The position numbers were made by a program, and so were the translations under genes. This document shows, piece by piece, positions 45,338-55,808 of a DNA stretch of 64,000 nucleotides. The stretch comes from Candidatus Mediterraneibacter intestinavium. GTDB lineage: Bacteria; Bacillota; Clostridia; Lachnospirales; Lachnospiraceae. How positions within the stretch are numbered: the first letter of the stretch is position 1; every line of letters starts with the position of its first letter. A model generated the notes under the pieces. That model was not told where the DNA came from, did no database searches, and was given only the letters and a program-made list of their open reading frames with translations. Location: NCBI GenBank assembly GCA_019119205.1, contig DWXK01000074.1, positions 1-64,000 on the forward strand. Reading direction: 5' to 3'.

Positions 45338-47956
45338 ATGAAAAATTATTATCAGTTGTCTGCGGAAGAGACAATGAGAGAGATCAACGGTTCTACTGAG
45401 CCTCTCACCGACGAACAGGTGAAAGAGCATAAAGAGAAGTACGGACCGAATGAACTTGTTGAAGGAAAGAAAAAGACAGTTCTTCAGATATTCCTTGAGC
45501 AGTACAAGGACTTTCTTGTCATCATCCTGATCATTGCAGCGATCGTGTCCGGGTTTATGGGGGATGCAGAAAGCGCTGCTGTTATCCTGATCGTTATCAC
45601 GATGAACGCGATCCTTGGGACTGTACAGACCGTAAAGGCAGAACAGTCACTGGCAAGCCTGAAGAAACTGTCCGGTCCCGAGGCAAAGGTCCTCCGCGGG
45701 GGAAGCGTGGTACAGATCCCGTCGTCTGAAGTTACGGTGGGAGATATCGTTATGCTGGATGCGGGAGACTATATCCCGGCGGACGGACGGATCATTGAAT
45801 GCACCAGCCTGAAAGTGGACGAGAGTGCACTGACAGGAGAAAGCCTTGGCGTTGAAAAGATGACAGATGTTATCAACAAAGAAGAAGTGCCGCTGGGAGA
45901 CCGGGTCAATATGGTCTACTCAGGAAGCTTTGTCACATACGGGCGCGGTTCCTTTGTTGTGACAGGCATCGGAATGGAGACAGAAGTTGGAAAGATCGCC
46001 AGCCTGCTGAAGACTACTTCTGAGAAGAGAACACCACTCCAGATCAATCTGGACCAGTTTGGGCAGAAGTTATCGATCCTGATCCTGATCTTCTGCGGAA
46101 TCCTTTTCGGCATCAGTATTTTCCGAGGGGACAACATCGGAGACGCATTCCTCTTTGCCGTAGCACTTGCAGTTGCAGCGATCCCGGAGGCGCTCAGTTC
46201 TATCGTTACGATCGTGCTTTCTTTCGGTACACAGAAGATGGCAAAAGAACATGCGATCATGAGAAAACTCCAGGCCGTGGAAGGGCTTGGAAGCGTGTCT
46301 ATCATCTGCTCGGATAAGACAGGGACCCTGACGCAGAACAAGATGACAGTGGAAGACTACTATGTAGACGGGCTGCGTATCAAGGCAGAGGATATCGACC
46401 TGAACGATCCTTCTCAGAGCAGGCTTCTGATCAGCAGTATCCTGTGCAATGATTCTTCAAATACAGACGGTGTGGAGATCGGTGATCCGACGGAGACAGC
46501 TCTTCTCAACCTTGGGACAAAACTCGGGCTTTCCCCGGATGACGTCAAGGCGAAATATCCGAGAGAGAGCGAGAATCCCTTTGACAGCGACCGTAAGCTG
46601 ATGTCCACGAAACATACAATGGAAGGGATTCCGACTATGGTCGTAAAAGGAGCAGTCGATGTGCTCCTTGACAGAATGGTGAACATCCAGATCGGCAGTG
46701 AAGTCCGCCCGATCACACCGGAGGACAGAAAGCAGATCGAGGATCAGAACCAGGAATTCTCGAGATCGGGACTCCGTGTTCTGGCATTTGCATATAAAGT
46801 CGTATCTGACGAACTGGAACTGTCTCTTGACGATGAATATGATCTGACCTTCCTCGGTCTGATCGCGATGATGGATCCGCCGAGGCTGGAATCCCAGGCG
46901 GCTGTTGCAGAATGTAAGCGTGCGGGTATCCGCCCGATCATGATCACGGGAGACCATAAAGTGACGGCGGCAGCCATCGCTAAAAGGATCGGCATCCTTG
47001 AAGATGAGTCAGAGGCATGCGAAGGCGCTGTGATCGAGAACATGTCGGATGAGGAACTCCAGGATTTTGTGGAGGGCATCTCCGTTTATGCACGTGTTTC
47101 ACCGGAGCATAAGATCCGTATCGTCAGGGCATGGCAGGATAAAGGAAATATCGTTGCTATGACCGGTGACGGTGTAAATGACGCGCCGGCACTGAAACAG
47201 GCGAACATCGGTGTGGCAATGGGTATTACCGGAAGTGAAGTGTCCAAGGATGCAGCTGCCATGGTACTGACCGACGATAACTTTGCAACGATCGTCAAGG
47301 CAGTGGAGAACGGACGTAACATCTACAGGAATATCAAGAGCGCGATCCAGTTCCTGCTTTCAGGAAACTTTGGAGCGATCCTTGCAGTGCTCTATGCATC
47401 CATCACGGCTCTGCCGGTACCGTTTGCGCCGGTACATCTGCTGTTTATCAACCTTCTGACAGACAGTCTTCCGGCGATCGCCCTCGGACTGGAGCCGCAT
47501 TCCATAGAAGTGATGGATGAGAAACCGAGGCCGATGAACGAATCGATCCTTACGAGAGATTTCCTGATCAAGATCGGAACGGAAGGGCTTTCTATCGGTG
47601 TGACGACGATGATCGCATTCCTGATCGGTTATCACGGAGAAAATGAGCTGCTTGGAAGCACAATGGCCTTTGCAACACTCTGTTCAGCAAGGCTGTTCCA
47701 TGGTTTCAACTGTAAGTCTGACAGGCCGGTCGTATTTACAAGAAGGGTTGTTGACAACAAATGGCTGATCGGAGCGTTCCTTCTCGGACTTGTCCTGATC
47801 ACGTCTGTTGTGATGATACCGGGTCTGCACAATATTTTCCAGGTACAGACTCTGACATTTACACAGCTTCTCACAGTTTATGGACTTGCAGCAGTTAACA
47901 TTCCGGTCATCCAGCTTCTCAAAGCGGTCCGGATGGCTCTGAAAAAGAAGAGATAA
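45338..47956 (+). CDS. Calcium/manganese-type P-type ATPase (P2 class)
   Basis: An 872-residue cation pump of the SERCA/PMCA-like group. An N-terminal cation ATPase domain precedes the actuator motif TGESLGVE. TM4 has PEALSS; the phosphorylation motif DKTGTLTQNKM has Asp326; the hinge is TGDGVNDAPALK. TM6 contains NLLTDSLPA, and ten membrane helices are expected. The ATG follows ACGGAGG. It is preceded by a yybP-ykoY riboswitch; in Lactococcus a P-type ATPase under this riboswitch (YoaB) is known. Export of excess Mn2+ and/or Ca2+ is therefore the likely job. Substrate preference is inferred. Confidence 0.93.
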   Translation: MKNYYQLSAEETMREINGSTEPLTDEQVKEHKEKYGPNELVEGKKKTVLQIFLEQYKDFLVIILIIAAIVSGFMGDAESAAVILIVITMNAILGTVQTVKAEQSLASLKKLSGPEAKVLRGGSVVQIPSSEVTVGDIVMLDAGDYIPADGRIIECTSLKVDESALTGESLGVEKMTDVINKEEVPLGDRVNMVYSGSFVTYGRGSFVVTGIGMETEVGKIASLLKTTSEKRTPLQINLDQFGQKLSILILIFCGILFGISIFRGDNIGDAFLFAVALAVAAIPEALSSIVTIVLSFGTQKMAKEHAIMRKLQAVEGLGSVSIICSDKTGTLTQNKMTVEDYYVDGLRIKAEDIDLNDPSQSRLLISSILCNDSSNTDGVEIGDPTETALLNLGTKLGLSPDDVKAKYPRESENPFDSDRKLMSTKHTMEGIPTMVVKGAVDVLLDRMVNIQIGSEVRPITPEDRKQIEDQNQEFSRSGLRVLAFAYKVVSDELELSLDDEYDLTFLGLIAMMDPPRLESQAAVAECKRAGIRPIMITGDHKVTAAAIAKRIGILEDESEACEGAVIENMSDEELQDFVEGISVYARVSPEHKIRIVRAWQDKGNIVAMTGDGVNDAPALKQANIGVAMGITGSEVSKDAAAMVLTDDNFATIVKAVENGRNIYRNIKSAIQFLLSGNFGAILAVLYASITALPVPFAPVHLLFINLLTDSLPAIALGLEPHSIEVMDEKPRPMNESILTRDFLIKIGTEGLSIGVTTMIAFLIGYHGENELLGSTMAFATLCSARLFHGFNCKSDRPVVFTRRVVDNKWLIGAFLLGLVLITSVVMIPGLHNIFQVQTLTFTQLLTVYGLAAVNIPVIQLLKAVRMALKKKR

Positions 47957-48006
47957 GAGAGAGGATCACATGAGGGCGGATCAGAGAGCGGCAAAGGAGG
48001 AAACAG

Positions 48007-49851
48007 ATGAAACAGGTACAGAAACCGAAGAAACCGCTGGTCATATACTATCTGATCGCATTTATCGTACTGATACTTTTGAACTGGTTTGTATTTCCCA
48101 TGTTTATGGGATCAAATGTCACAGAAGTGGATTACGGGACGTTCCTGAATATGATCGAGGAACGGCAGGTCTCAAAAGTACAGCTTGAGGGAGACACGAT
48201 CTTCTTTATGGATAAAAGCGAGGAACCTCAGCAGTACGAAACAACAACATTTGATGATCCGGAACTTGTAAACCGGCTTGAGGAGGCAGGATGCGAGTTC
48301 GGCAGGGTGGCGCAGGAGCAGATGAACCCGATCCTGAGCATGCTCATTTCTATTGTGATCCCGGTCCTGATCTTCTGGGGACTGGGACAGCTGCTCACGC
48401 GGCAGATGATGAAGAAGATGGGCGGAGGCAGTGGGAATCAGTTCATGCAGTTCGGAAAGAGCAATGCAAAAGTCTATGTGGAGTCCACGACGGGGATCAC
48501 GTTCAATGACGTGGCGGGAGAGGACGAGGCAAAAGAACTGCTGACTGAGATCGTGGATTTTCTCCACAATCCTGGAAAGTATCAGGAGATCGGAGCTGTC
48601 TGCCCGAAAGGAGCTCTCCTTGTAGGCCCTCCGGGAACCGGAAAGACACTGCTCGCCAAGGCAGTCGCAGGAGAAGCAAATGTTCCTTTCTTCTCGATCT
48701 CAGGCTCTGAGTTCGTGGAGATGTTCGTGGGAATGGGCGCTTCCAAAGTGCGTGACCTTTTCAAGCAGGCAAACGAGAAGGCTCCCTGCATCGTCTTTAT
48801 CGACGAGATCGATACTATTGGCAAGAAAAGGGACAGCCAGGGATACAGCGGAAATGATGAGAGGGAGCAGACCCTGAACCAGCTCCTGACAGAGATGGAC
48901 GGATTCGACGCATCCAAAGGCGTCGTGATCCTGGCGGCGACCAACCGTCCGGACAGCCTGGATCCGGCGCTGCTGCGTCCGGGACGTTTCGACCGGCGGA
49001 TCCCGGTGGAACTTCCCGACCTGAAGGGCAGGGAGGAGATCCTCAAGGTCCATGCACGCAAAGTGAAACTTTCTGATGACGTGGACTTTAATGCTATCGC
49101 CCGTGCTGCATCCGGAGCATCAGGGGCAGAACTTGCCAATATGGTGAATGAAGCTGCGCTCCGCGCAGTGCGCGATAACCGGAAGTTTGTGACACAGGCT
49201 GACCTGGAAGAGAGCATCGAGGTGGTCATCGCAGGTTATCAGAAGAAGAATAAGGTGCTTTCTACAAAGGAAAAACTGATCGTATCCTACCATGAGATCG
49301 GACATGCGCTTGTGGCGGCTCTGCAGACCAATTCGGCGCCTGTCACCAAGATCACGATCATCCCGAGGACATCCGGCGCATTGGGATATACCATGCAGGT
49401 GGATGAAGAAGAGAGAAACCTTATGTCGAAGGAGGAGATTGAAAATAAGATCGCTACCCTGACCGGCGGAAGATGCGCGGAAGAACTGATCTTTGATTCT
49501 GTGACGACAGGAGCCTCCAATGACATTGAGCAGGCAACAAAACTTGCCCGTGCTATGATCACAAGGTTCGGGATGAGCGACCGCTTCGGTATGGTCGCGC
49601 TTGAGACACAGGTGAACCCGTATCTTGGCGGGGACAGCAGCCTGAATTGCTCTCCGGATACTGCCTCCACGATCGACGACATGGTCGTTGCCACTGTAAA
49701 AGAGGCGTATGACAGGGCGATGAAGCTTCTGAGCGACAACAAAGGAAAGCTTCACGAACTGGCAAAATATCTCTATGAAAAAGAAACGATCACCGGAGAA
49801 GAGTTTATGTATATCCTCAACAAAAAGGAATATTTAGAGGAGAAAAGCTAA
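48007..49851 (+). CDS. ftsH: ATP-dependent zinc metalloprotease FtsH
   Basis: A 614-residue membrane AAA+ protease. Two N-terminal membrane helices ([20 protein letters not shown] and [19 protein letters not shown]) flank a small extracytoplasmic domain. The AAA domain has Walker A GPPGTGKT at 207-214, [10 protein letters not shown], and the second region of homology [22 protein letters not shown]. The protease domain has HEIGH at 429-433. The start follows AAAGGAGG. It degrades misfolded or regulatory membrane proteins. It lies between two P-type ATPase genes, unlike its usual place near tilS/hpt in Bacilli. Confidence 0.97.
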   Translation: MKQVQKPKKPLVIYYLIAFIVLILLNWFVFPMFMGSNVTEVDYGTFLNMIEERQVSKVQLEGDTIFFMDKSEEPQQYETTTFDDPELVNRLEEAGCEFGRVAQEQMNPILSMLISIVIPVLIFWGLGQLLTRQMMKKMGGGSGNQFMQFGKSNAKVYVESTTGITFNDVAGEDEAKELLTEIVDFLHNPGKYQEIGAVCPKGALLVGPPGTGKTLLAKAVAGEANVPFFSISGSEFVEMFVGMGASKVRDLFKQANEKAPCIVFIDEIDTIGKKRDSQGYSGNDEREQTLNQLLTEMDGFDASKGVVILAATNRPDSLDPALLRPGRFDRRIPVELPDLKGREEILKVHARKVKLSDDVDFNAIARAASGASGAELANMVNEAALRAVRDNRKFVTQADLEESIEVVIAGYQKKNKVLSTKEKLIVSYHEIGHALVAALQTNSAPVTKITIIPRTSGALGYTMQVDEEERNLMSKEEIENKIATLTGGRCAEELIFDSVTTGASNDIEQATKLARAMITRFGMSDRFGMVALETQVNPYLGGDSSLNCSPDTASTIDDMVVATVKEAYDRAMKLLSDNKGKLHELAKYLYEKETITGEEFMYILNKKEYLEEKS

Positions 49852-49914
49852 AGATTTTATGAAGTTACTGGAAAAGTTCCTTCAGTATGATAGAATATAG
49901 ACGAAAACAGGACA

Positions 49915-49937
49915 GCCCCGTGGACAAAGCACGGGGC
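49915..49937 (+). terminator. Hairpin between ftsH and the second P-type ATPase
   Basis: GCCCCGTG (49915-49922) and CACGGGGC (49930-49937) form a perfect 8-bp stem with a 7-base loop. The following sequence (AGTGTCATTATTTG) is only moderately T-rich, so it may be a partial terminator allowing read-through. Confidence 0.55.
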
Positions 49938-50007
49938 AGTGTCATTATTTGAGGAAAAGCACTCTGCAAATGACAGCAGCGAAATGAAGGGAAGGATATT
50001 CAGTTAT

Positions 50008-52449
50008 ATGCCAAAGAGAAGAAGACATCAGGCAGTTGAGGAAAAGAAAGACAGAAGGATACCGACGACCAGATACCGTCCGGACTACCGTACAGGACTG
50101 ACCTCGCAGCAGGTGCAGGAACATCGTCTGCACGGATGGATGAACCGTGCAGTGGAACCGCCGTCAAAGACGACGCAGGATATCGTAAAAGAGAATGTGT
50201 TTACGTATTTCAACCTGATCTTTGCGGTCCTGGCGGTTCTGCTCTGCATTGTCGGATCATTTAGGGATCTTACGTTCCTGCCGGTCATCATCGCCAACAC
50301 ATTGATCGGTATCATACAGGAGGTAAGGGCGAAACAGGTTTTGGACAATCTGACCATGCTCAACGCACCCCGCGCCACAGTGGTGCGCGACGGAAAGAAG
50401 CATGTGGTAGATGCGGAAGACCTGGTGCTTGATGATATCGTGATATTCAAGGCAGGAAGCCAGGTCTGCGCTGACGCGGAAGTCTGCGCAGGAGAGGTCC
50501 AGGTCAACGAATCTCTTCTGACAGGAGAGGCGGATGAGATCACCAAGCGGAAGGGCGCGAAGCTGATGTCAGGAAGCTTTATCGTATCCGGACAGTGCCA
50601 TGCCAGGCTGGATAAAGTGGGCGAAGATTCCTATATCTCCAAACTGACCCTGCAGGCAAAAGAAATGAAGGAAGGGGAGCGCTCGGAGATGATCCGGTCC
50701 CTGGATAAGCTGGTAAAATGTGTCGGTGTAGCGATCATCCCGATCGGTCTGATCCTTTTCTCCCAGGCGTTCTTTATCCAGCATGACGGTTTCCGAAACA
50801 GTGTTACATCCATGATCGCAGCCGTGATCGGGATGATCCCGGAAGGTCTTTATCTGCTGGCGAGCGTGGCTCTGGCTGTTAGTTCCATCCGGCTGGCCCA
50901 GAAGAAAGTCCTGCTGCACGATATGAGATGTATCGAGACACTGGCAAGGGTTGATGTGCTCTGCGTGGACAAAACAGGGACGATCACAGAGAATACGATG
51001 AAGGTCCAGGGAGTGATCCCGACGGAGGAATATGACCCGGAAGAGATGGAGCCTCTTGATGTTCTGGTAAGTGATTTCGCTGCATCTATGACGAAAGATA
51101 ACATCACCATGGCGGCGATCAAGGAACACTTTACGAAGGGTTCGGGAAAGAAGCCGGTGTCAAAGACCGGATTTTCTTCTGCTACAAAATACAGCAGTGT
51201 TACCTTTGAGGACGAAACTTATGTGCTGGGCGCGCCGGAGTTTGTGCTGAAGGAGAAGTATGAGGAACACGCCGAGGCGATCACAGAACATGCCTCTACA
51301 GGGGCAAGGGTCCTTGTGTTCGGAACATATGACGGTGAGATCATCGGAAAACCTCTGGAAAAGCCAGTGACTCCACTTGCTTATGTCCTTCTCGCAAACC
51401 CGATCCGGGAGGCGGCGAAAGAGACATTCCAGTATTTTGCAGAGCAGGGAGTAGAAGTGAAAGTGATCTCCGGAGACAACCCTGTGACCGTATCCAAGGT
51501 GGCGCGCCAGGCTGGGATCAAAAACGCTGACAAGTATGTGGACGCATCGGAACTTAAATCTCCGGGGCAGATGCAGAAGGCTCTGCTCGAGAATACAGTG
51601 TTCGGCCGGGTGACTCCGAACCAGAAGCGGGAATTTGTCCAGATCCTGAAGAACGCAGGCAGAACTGTGGCTATGACGGGGGACGGCGTCAATGATGTCC
51701 TTGCCCTGAAAGACGCTGACTGCAGTATCGCGATGGCGTCAGGAAGTGAGGCGGCGGCGCAAGCTTCCCAGCTTGTGCTCCTGGAATCTGACTTTTCCTG
51801 TATGCCTGAGGTCGTGCTGGAAGGACGGCGCGTGGTAAATAATATCCAGCGTTCTGCGAGCCTGTTCCTTGTAAAGAATATTTTTTCCTTCCTGCTCAGC
51901 CTGATCTCGCTGGTGTTTATGTTCTCCTATCCGCTGGAGCCGTCGCAGATCTCGCTGATCAGTATGTTTACCATCGGAATCCCGGCATTCTTCCTGGCGA
52001 TGGAGCCGAATAAGAATATCATCAAAGGCCATTTCCTGACCAATGTATTCTTGAAGGCGCTTCCTGCGGCGATCACTGACGCGGCAGTGGTAGCTGCCAT
52101 GGTCATCTTTGGAAGGACCTTTGGAGTGGATTCTGTGGATATCTCCACAGCAGCCACGATGCTGCTCGCGATCGTCGGATTTATGATCCTGTATAAGATC
52201 AGTGCGCCGATGAACAAGATCCGTGCAGCGATCCTGACCGGGTGTATCGCAGGACTTCTGTTCTGCAGTATCTTCCTGAACAATCTTTTTGCGATCACAG
52301 GAATGACAACGGAATGCGTGATGCTGTTTGTCGTGTTCGCTATCGCGACGGAGCCGGTACTGAGGTATCTGACTCTTCTGGTGGAGAAGATCAGGGCTCT
52401 TTATGTAAAACTGAAAGACAAAATGGACGGACAGAAGATCCGGATATGA
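50008..52449 (+). CDS. Cation-translocating P-type ATPase (CtpE-like)
   Basis: An 813-residue P-type ATPase distinct from the one upstream. It has an actuator TGEADE, TM4 motif PEGLYLL, phosphorylation motif DKTGTITENTM with Asp321, and hinge TGDGVNDVLALK (VLAL instead of the usual APAL). The PEGL-type TM4 and the VLAL hinge recall actinobacterial CtpE, which has been linked to calcium uptake; the family match is tentative. ATG 50008 is chosen because AAGGGAAGGA lies about 12 bases upstream. An upstream GTG at 49939 falls right after a terminator hairpin. Substrate unknown. Confidence 0.88.
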   Translation: MPKRRRHQAVEEKKDRRIPTTRYRPDYRTGLTSQQVQEHRLHGWMNRAVEPPSKTTQDIVKENVFTYFNLIFAVLAVLLCIVGSFRDLTFLPVIIANTLIGIIQEVRAKQVLDNLTMLNAPRATVVRDGKKHVVDAEDLVLDDIVIFKAGSQVCADAEVCAGEVQVNESLLTGEADEITKRKGAKLMSGSFIVSGQCHARLDKVGEDSYISKLTLQAKEMKEGERSEMIRSLDKLVKCVGVAIIPIGLILFSQAFFIQHDGFRNSVTSMIAAVIGMIPEGLYLLASVALAVSSIRLAQKKVLLHDMRCIETLARVDVLCVDKTGTITENTMKVQGVIPTEEYDPEEMEPLDVLVSDFAASMTKDNITMAAIKEHFTKGSGKKPVSKTGFSSATKYSSVTFEDETYVLGAPEFVLKEKYEEHAEAITEHASTGARVLVFGTYDGEIIGKPLEKPVTPLAYVLLANPIREAAKETFQYFAEQGVEVKVISGDNPVTVSKVARQAGIKNADKYVDASELKSPGQMQKALLENTVFGRVTPNQKREFVQILKNAGRTVAMTGDGVNDVLALKDADCSIAMASGSEAAAQASQLVLLESDFSCMPEVVLEGRRVVNNIQRSASLFLVKNIFSFLLSLISLVFMFSYPLEPSQISLISMFTIGIPAFFLAMEPNKNIIKGHFLTNVFLKALPAAITDAAVVAAMVIFGRTFGVDSVDISTAATMLLAIVGFMILYKISAPMNKIRAAILTGCIAGLLFCSIFLNNLFAITGMTTECVMLFVVFAIATEPVLRYLTLLVEKIRALYVKLKDKMDGQKIRI

Positions 52450-52468
52450 TCAGGAAGAAAGTAGAAAG

Positions 52469-53299
52469 ATGGTTGTAAGAGAGATAACAGATTTTAATGC
52501 GCCGGAGCTGGACGTCTATGCCCGGCTCACGGAAGCGCAGCTTCTTAACAGAGACTGCCCTGAAAAAGGACTCTTCATCGCGGAGAGCCCGAAAGTGATC
52601 GGGCGGGCGCTGGATGCGGGATATGAGCCGGTGTCATTTCTGGCAGAGAAACGCCATATGGACGGAGAAGCAGAAACGCTCCTCGCGCGCTGCGGCGATA
52701 TCCCGGTCTATACTGCCGAAGAGGATGTGCTGATACAGCTGACCGGATTTAAACTGACACGGGGGATGCTCTGCGCCATGCGCAGAAAGCTGCTCCCTAC
52801 AGTGAAGGAGATCTGCCGGAGCGCGGAGCGCATCGCGATCCTTGAAAATGTCATGAATCCTACAAATGTAGGTGCGATCATCCGTTCTGCAGCGGCACTT
52901 GGCATGGATGCAGTGATCCTGACGCCGGGATGCAGTGATCCGCTGTACCGCCGGGCTGTCCGGGTCAGTATGGGAACGGTGTTCCAGATCCCATGGACGA
53001 TACTCGATGAAGCGGAGACCGGGATCTGGCCGCAGGAGGGGATGAAGTTTTTTTCATCGCTTGGTTTCAAGACGACAGCGATGGCGCTTCGTGATGAATC
53101 CACAGATATCTGCGATGAGACCCTGAAAAGGGAGAAAAGGCTGGCTGTTATCCTGGGAACAGAGGGAGAGGGTCTTTCCGAGGAGACGATCAGAGTGAGT
53201 GATCACACAGTGAAGATACCCATGCTGCACGGAGTGGATTCCCTGAACGTGGCCGCGGCGAGCGCCGTGGCATTTTGGGAGCTGGGGAGAAGAGAATAA
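52469..53299 (+). CDS. TrmH/SpoU-family RNA 2'-O-methyltransferase
   Basis: A 276-residue SPOUT methyltransferase. An N-terminal RNA-binding region (FIAESPKVIGRALDAGYEP) is followed by the catalytic knot with motif 1 ENVMNPTNVGAIIRSAAALG, motif 2 ILGTEGEGLS and motif 3 IPMLHGVDSLNVAAASAV. Such enzymes methylate ribose in 23S rRNA (RlmB-like) or tRNA. It follows the ATPase by 19 bases and ends with a strong terminator. The exact RNA target cannot be told from sequence. Confidence 0.92.
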   Translation: MVVREITDFNAPELDVYARLTEAQLLNRDCPEKGLFIAESPKVIGRALDAGYEPVSFLAEKRHMDGEAETLLARCGDIPVYTAEEDVLIQLTGFKLTRGMLCAMRRKLLPTVKEICRSAERIAILENVMNPTNVGAIIRSAAALGMDAVILTPGCSDPLYRRAVRVSMGTVFQIPWTILDEAETGIWPQEGMKFFSSLGFKTTAMALRDESTDICDETLKREKRLAVILGTEGEGLSEETIRVSDHTVKIPMLHGVDSLNVAAASAVAFWELGRRE

Positions 53300-53309
53300 C
53301 GAATCTTAG

Positions 53310-53346
53310 GAAGAGAAAAATTAAGAATTTTTCTCTTCTCTTTTTG
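53310..53346 (+). terminator. Terminator after the TrmH-family gene
   Basis: GAAGAGAAAAATT (53310-53322), loop AAG, and AATTTTTCTCTTC (53326-53338) form a perfect 13-bp stem followed by TCTTTTT. Confidence 0.9.
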
Positions 53347-53373
53347 CACTTTGTATGATAGTATTAATACAAT
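53344..53373 (+). promoter_or_regulatory. Candidate promoter for the ABC exporter operon
   Basis: TTGCAC at 53344-53349 and TACAAT at 53368-53373 are 18 bases apart, directly after the preceding terminator and about 50 bases before the ABC ATPase start. Confidence 0.5.
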
Positions 53374-53422
53374 GAGATTTGTCTCAGAGGAAGTATGTCT
53401 GCAAAGGAGTGAGAAAAGACTT

Positions 53423-54337
53423 ATGAAACTGGAAGTGAAAGACCTGAGAAAAAGTTTTGGAGATAAAGAAATACTCCACGGGATCTCTTTTTCCATCGAA
53501 AGTGGGAAAGCACTGGGACTCCTCGGAAGAAACGGAGCCGGGAAAACGACCACGATCCGTATCCTTATGGACGTCTTCCGGGCTGATTCGGGAACGGTCA
53601 CGGTAGACGGCAGACCGTTTCATCCGAAAAAGTTCCGGATCGGTTATCTGCCGGAGGAGAGAGGACTCTACCCGAAGAAAGGCGTACAGGAGCAGCTGAT
53701 CTATCTGGCACAGCTTCGGGGGAGCAGTCATGCCGATGCAAAAGAACAGTCCATGCGATGGCTGAAACGCCTTGGGGTGGAAGAGTATGCACAGAGAAAA
53801 CTGGAGACCCTTTCCAAAGGAAATCAGCAGAAAGTACAGCTGGCGCAGACTCTCGTTTGCGATCCGGATCTGGTGATCCTGGATGAGCCCTTCAGCGGGC
53901 TGGATCCTGTGAATTCACAGATCCTCAAAGATGTGATCCAGGAGCAGATCGAAGCCGGGAAGCTTGTGATCTTCTCCAGCCATCAGATGAGCTATGTGGA
54001 AGAATTCTGTGAGGACATCGTGCTGATCAATCACGGAGACATCGTACTGTCGGGAGATCTGGGAAAGATCAAGCGTGAATACGGACACAACAGGCTTGTG
54101 ATCGGACTGGGAGAGGAATACCAGGAACCGGCGCAGGTCCTCAGAGATTATGTGGGGGATCTGCTGCATATCGTCGGAAGCCGGAAAGACCAGGTGATCG
54201 TGGAACTGAAAGAGGGATGCACAAGAAAGTTCCTGCTGAAAGAACTGCTCGAGAGAAATCTGGTCCCGGAGGAATTCGGGAATTATGAGCCGTCTCTGAC
54301 GGAGATCTTTGTGGAAAAGGCAGGTGATCAGGCATGA
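53423..54337 (+). CDS. ABC transporter ATP-binding protein (NatA/DrrA type)
   Basis: A 304-residue ABC ATPase. Walker A LLGRNGAGKTTT is near residue 35, the signature appears as LSKGNQQKVQLAQ, and Walker B as LVILDEPFSGLDPVN, with a C-terminal extension (about 220-300) common in NatA/DrrA-like ATPases. The ATG follows AAAGGAG with long (13-base) spacing. It overlaps the permease gene by 4 bases. Together they form an exporter; the substrate may be sodium, an antibiotic or a lipid, and cannot be decided. Confidence 0.93.
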   Translation: MKLEVKDLRKSFGDKEILHGISFSIESGKALGLLGRNGAGKTTTIRILMDVFRADSGTVTVDGRPFHPKKFRIGYLPEERGLYPKKGVQEQLIYLAQLRGSSHADAKEQSMRWLKRLGVEEYAQRKLETLSKGNQQKVQLAQTLVCDPDLVILDEPFSGLDPVNSQILKDVIQEQIEAGKLVIFSSHQMSYVEEFCEDIVLINHGDIVLSGDLGKIKREYGHNRLVIGLGEEYQEPAQVLRDYVGDLLHIVGSRKDQVIVELKEGCTRKFLLKELLERNLVPEEFGNYEPSLTEIFVEKAGDQA

Positions 54338-55608
54338 GACAGTTTCTTACAGTACTGAAGTTTGAGCTGAATAACTATTTTAAAAATAAGAGTTTCCTGC
54401 TGACAACGATCCTTCTGATCGTATTGGCGGTCGGCATCATCGCAGTCCCCGGGGTCCTGATGGGCAGAGATTCCGGAAGCGGCGGGGATGAGACGGAGTA
54501 CGCTGCACCTGAGAGCGAAAGCACGGACGGTGTCGATAAAGATGTTTCTGATCAGGAGTCGGTCGCATTGTTCGATAAAAGCGGAAGTATCGAAGACCTG
54601 TCATCTTTCACTGCGCTGATGGGCATACAGGTACAGTGGCTCGAGTGCTCGGATGAAAGCCAGGTGGAAGAGGCTGTGAATGAGGGAAGTGTGGAGGCAG
54701 GATTTATCGTGGAGGATCTGCTGCATTATACATATGTGGTGGAAAACCGATCTATGTCAGATTCACTGCAGACAGCATTCTCTCAGGCTGCGGCAGCGTC
54801 CTACCGCTCACAGGTACTGGCGGAACAGGGAATCGATGCCTCTGAGATAGAGGCTCTGTATCAGATCCAGCCGGAGTCTGAGACACAGATCCTGGGGAAA
54901 GACAGTGCAGGAAGCTATGCATATACCTATATGCTGATCATGGTGTTGTACTTCCTGCTGATCTTCTATGGACAGATGATCGCAACTTCGGTGACTTCGG
55001 AGAAGAGCAACCGGGCGATCGAGATCCTTGTCACTAGCGTTGACAGTAACAGCCTGATCTTCGGAAAGGTGCTTGCCGGTGCTATCGCCGGACTGATCCA
55101 GTGTGCACTGATCCTGGGGAGCGCTGTGGGAGCATATCAGATCTTCCGGGAGAGCTGGGGCGGACTTCTGGACAGCCTGTTTGACATTCCGGTGCCGGTG
55201 TGGATCGCCTTTGCAGTATTCGGTATGATGGGATATCTGCTGTATGCCTTCTGCTTTGGCATGCTCGGCGCTCTGGTATCAAAGACAGAGGATATCAGCA
55301 AGGCTTCCGCGCCGGTGCTCATGCTCTATATCATCTCATTTTTTATCGCGATATTCGGGTTGAATGACAGTAACGGTATCCTGGTGCGCGTGGCTTCTTT
55401 CATCCCGTTCACATCCAGCAACGGGATGCTGATCCGGATCGCGATGGGAAGCGTGGAGATGTGGGAGATCATCGTATCAGGAGTCCTGCTCGCAGCGTTC
55501 TGCCTGGGCGCAGGAGTCCTTGCGGCAAAGATCTTCCGGTTTGGGACACTGATGTATGGGAATCCGATCAAATTTACAACGGCGCTGAAAAAGATTCGGG
55601 AAAAATAA
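54334..55608 (+). CDS. ABC-2 type permease (NatB-like)
   Basis: A 424-residue membrane protein. One N-terminal helix (SFLLTTILLIVLAVGIIAVPG) is followed by an extracytoplasmic loop of about 170 residues rich in Asp, Glu and Ser. Five C-terminal helices come next, containing EKSNRAIEILVTSVDSNSLI FGK-type ABC-2 motifs. This topology fits the ABC2_membrane_3/NatB group. The ATG overlaps the ATPase stop (ATGA). A compound hairpin terminator follows at 55673. Confidence 0.92.
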   Translation: MRQFLTVLKFELNNYFKNKSFLLTTILLIVLAVGIIAVPGVLMGRDSGSGGDETEYAAPESESTDGVDKDVSDQESVALFDKSGSIEDLSSFTALMGIQVQWLECSDESQVEEAVNEGSVEAGFIVEDLLHYTYVVENRSMSDSLQTAFSQAAAASYRSQVLAEQGIDASEIEALYQIQPESETQILGKDSAGSYAYTYMLIMVLYFLLIFYGQMIATSVTSEKSNRAIEILVTSVDSNSLIFGKVLAGAIAGLIQCALILGSAVGAYQIFRESWGGLLDSLFDIPVPVWIAFAVFGMMGYLLYAFCFGMLGALVSKTEDISKASAPVLMLYIISFFIAIFGLNDSNGILVRVASFIPFTSSNGMLIRIAMGSVEMWEIIVSGVLLAAFCLGAGVLAAKIFRFGTLMYGNPIKFTTALKKIREK

Positions 55609-55672
55609 AGTGGACAGGGGCACAGAAAGATGCTCAGGCACGATGCCCGGTGCTCTGTGTCACTACTCTGCG

Positions 55673-55715
55673 GGACTCTGTATGGCGAAGGCTGTACAGA
55701 GTCCTTCTTGTATTT
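55673..55715 (+). terminator. Terminator after the ABC exporter genes
   Basis: GGACTCTGTA (55673-55682) pairs perfectly with TACAGAGTCC (55695-55704), with a T-rich tail. A second stem, GGCACAGA (55619-55626) with TCTGTGTC (55654-55661), lies just upstream. Confidence 0.78.
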
Positions 55716-55808
55716 GCAGAAGGAAAGGTATATGATGGAACAGTGTATAAAAAAGTAAGAGTGGGAATATTTTAACTACATAAATAAAAGGAAAAGCAGG
55801 ATTTTATC

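Noticed and set aside
47970..48188. A 72-codon frame overlapping the start of ftsH.
   Set aside because: It reads FtsH sequence in the wrong frame, lacks homology, and its codon use is atypical.
49939..50007. GTG start 23 codons upstream for the second P-type ATPase.
   Set aside because: The codon lies two bases after a terminator stem and has no properly spaced ribosome binding site.
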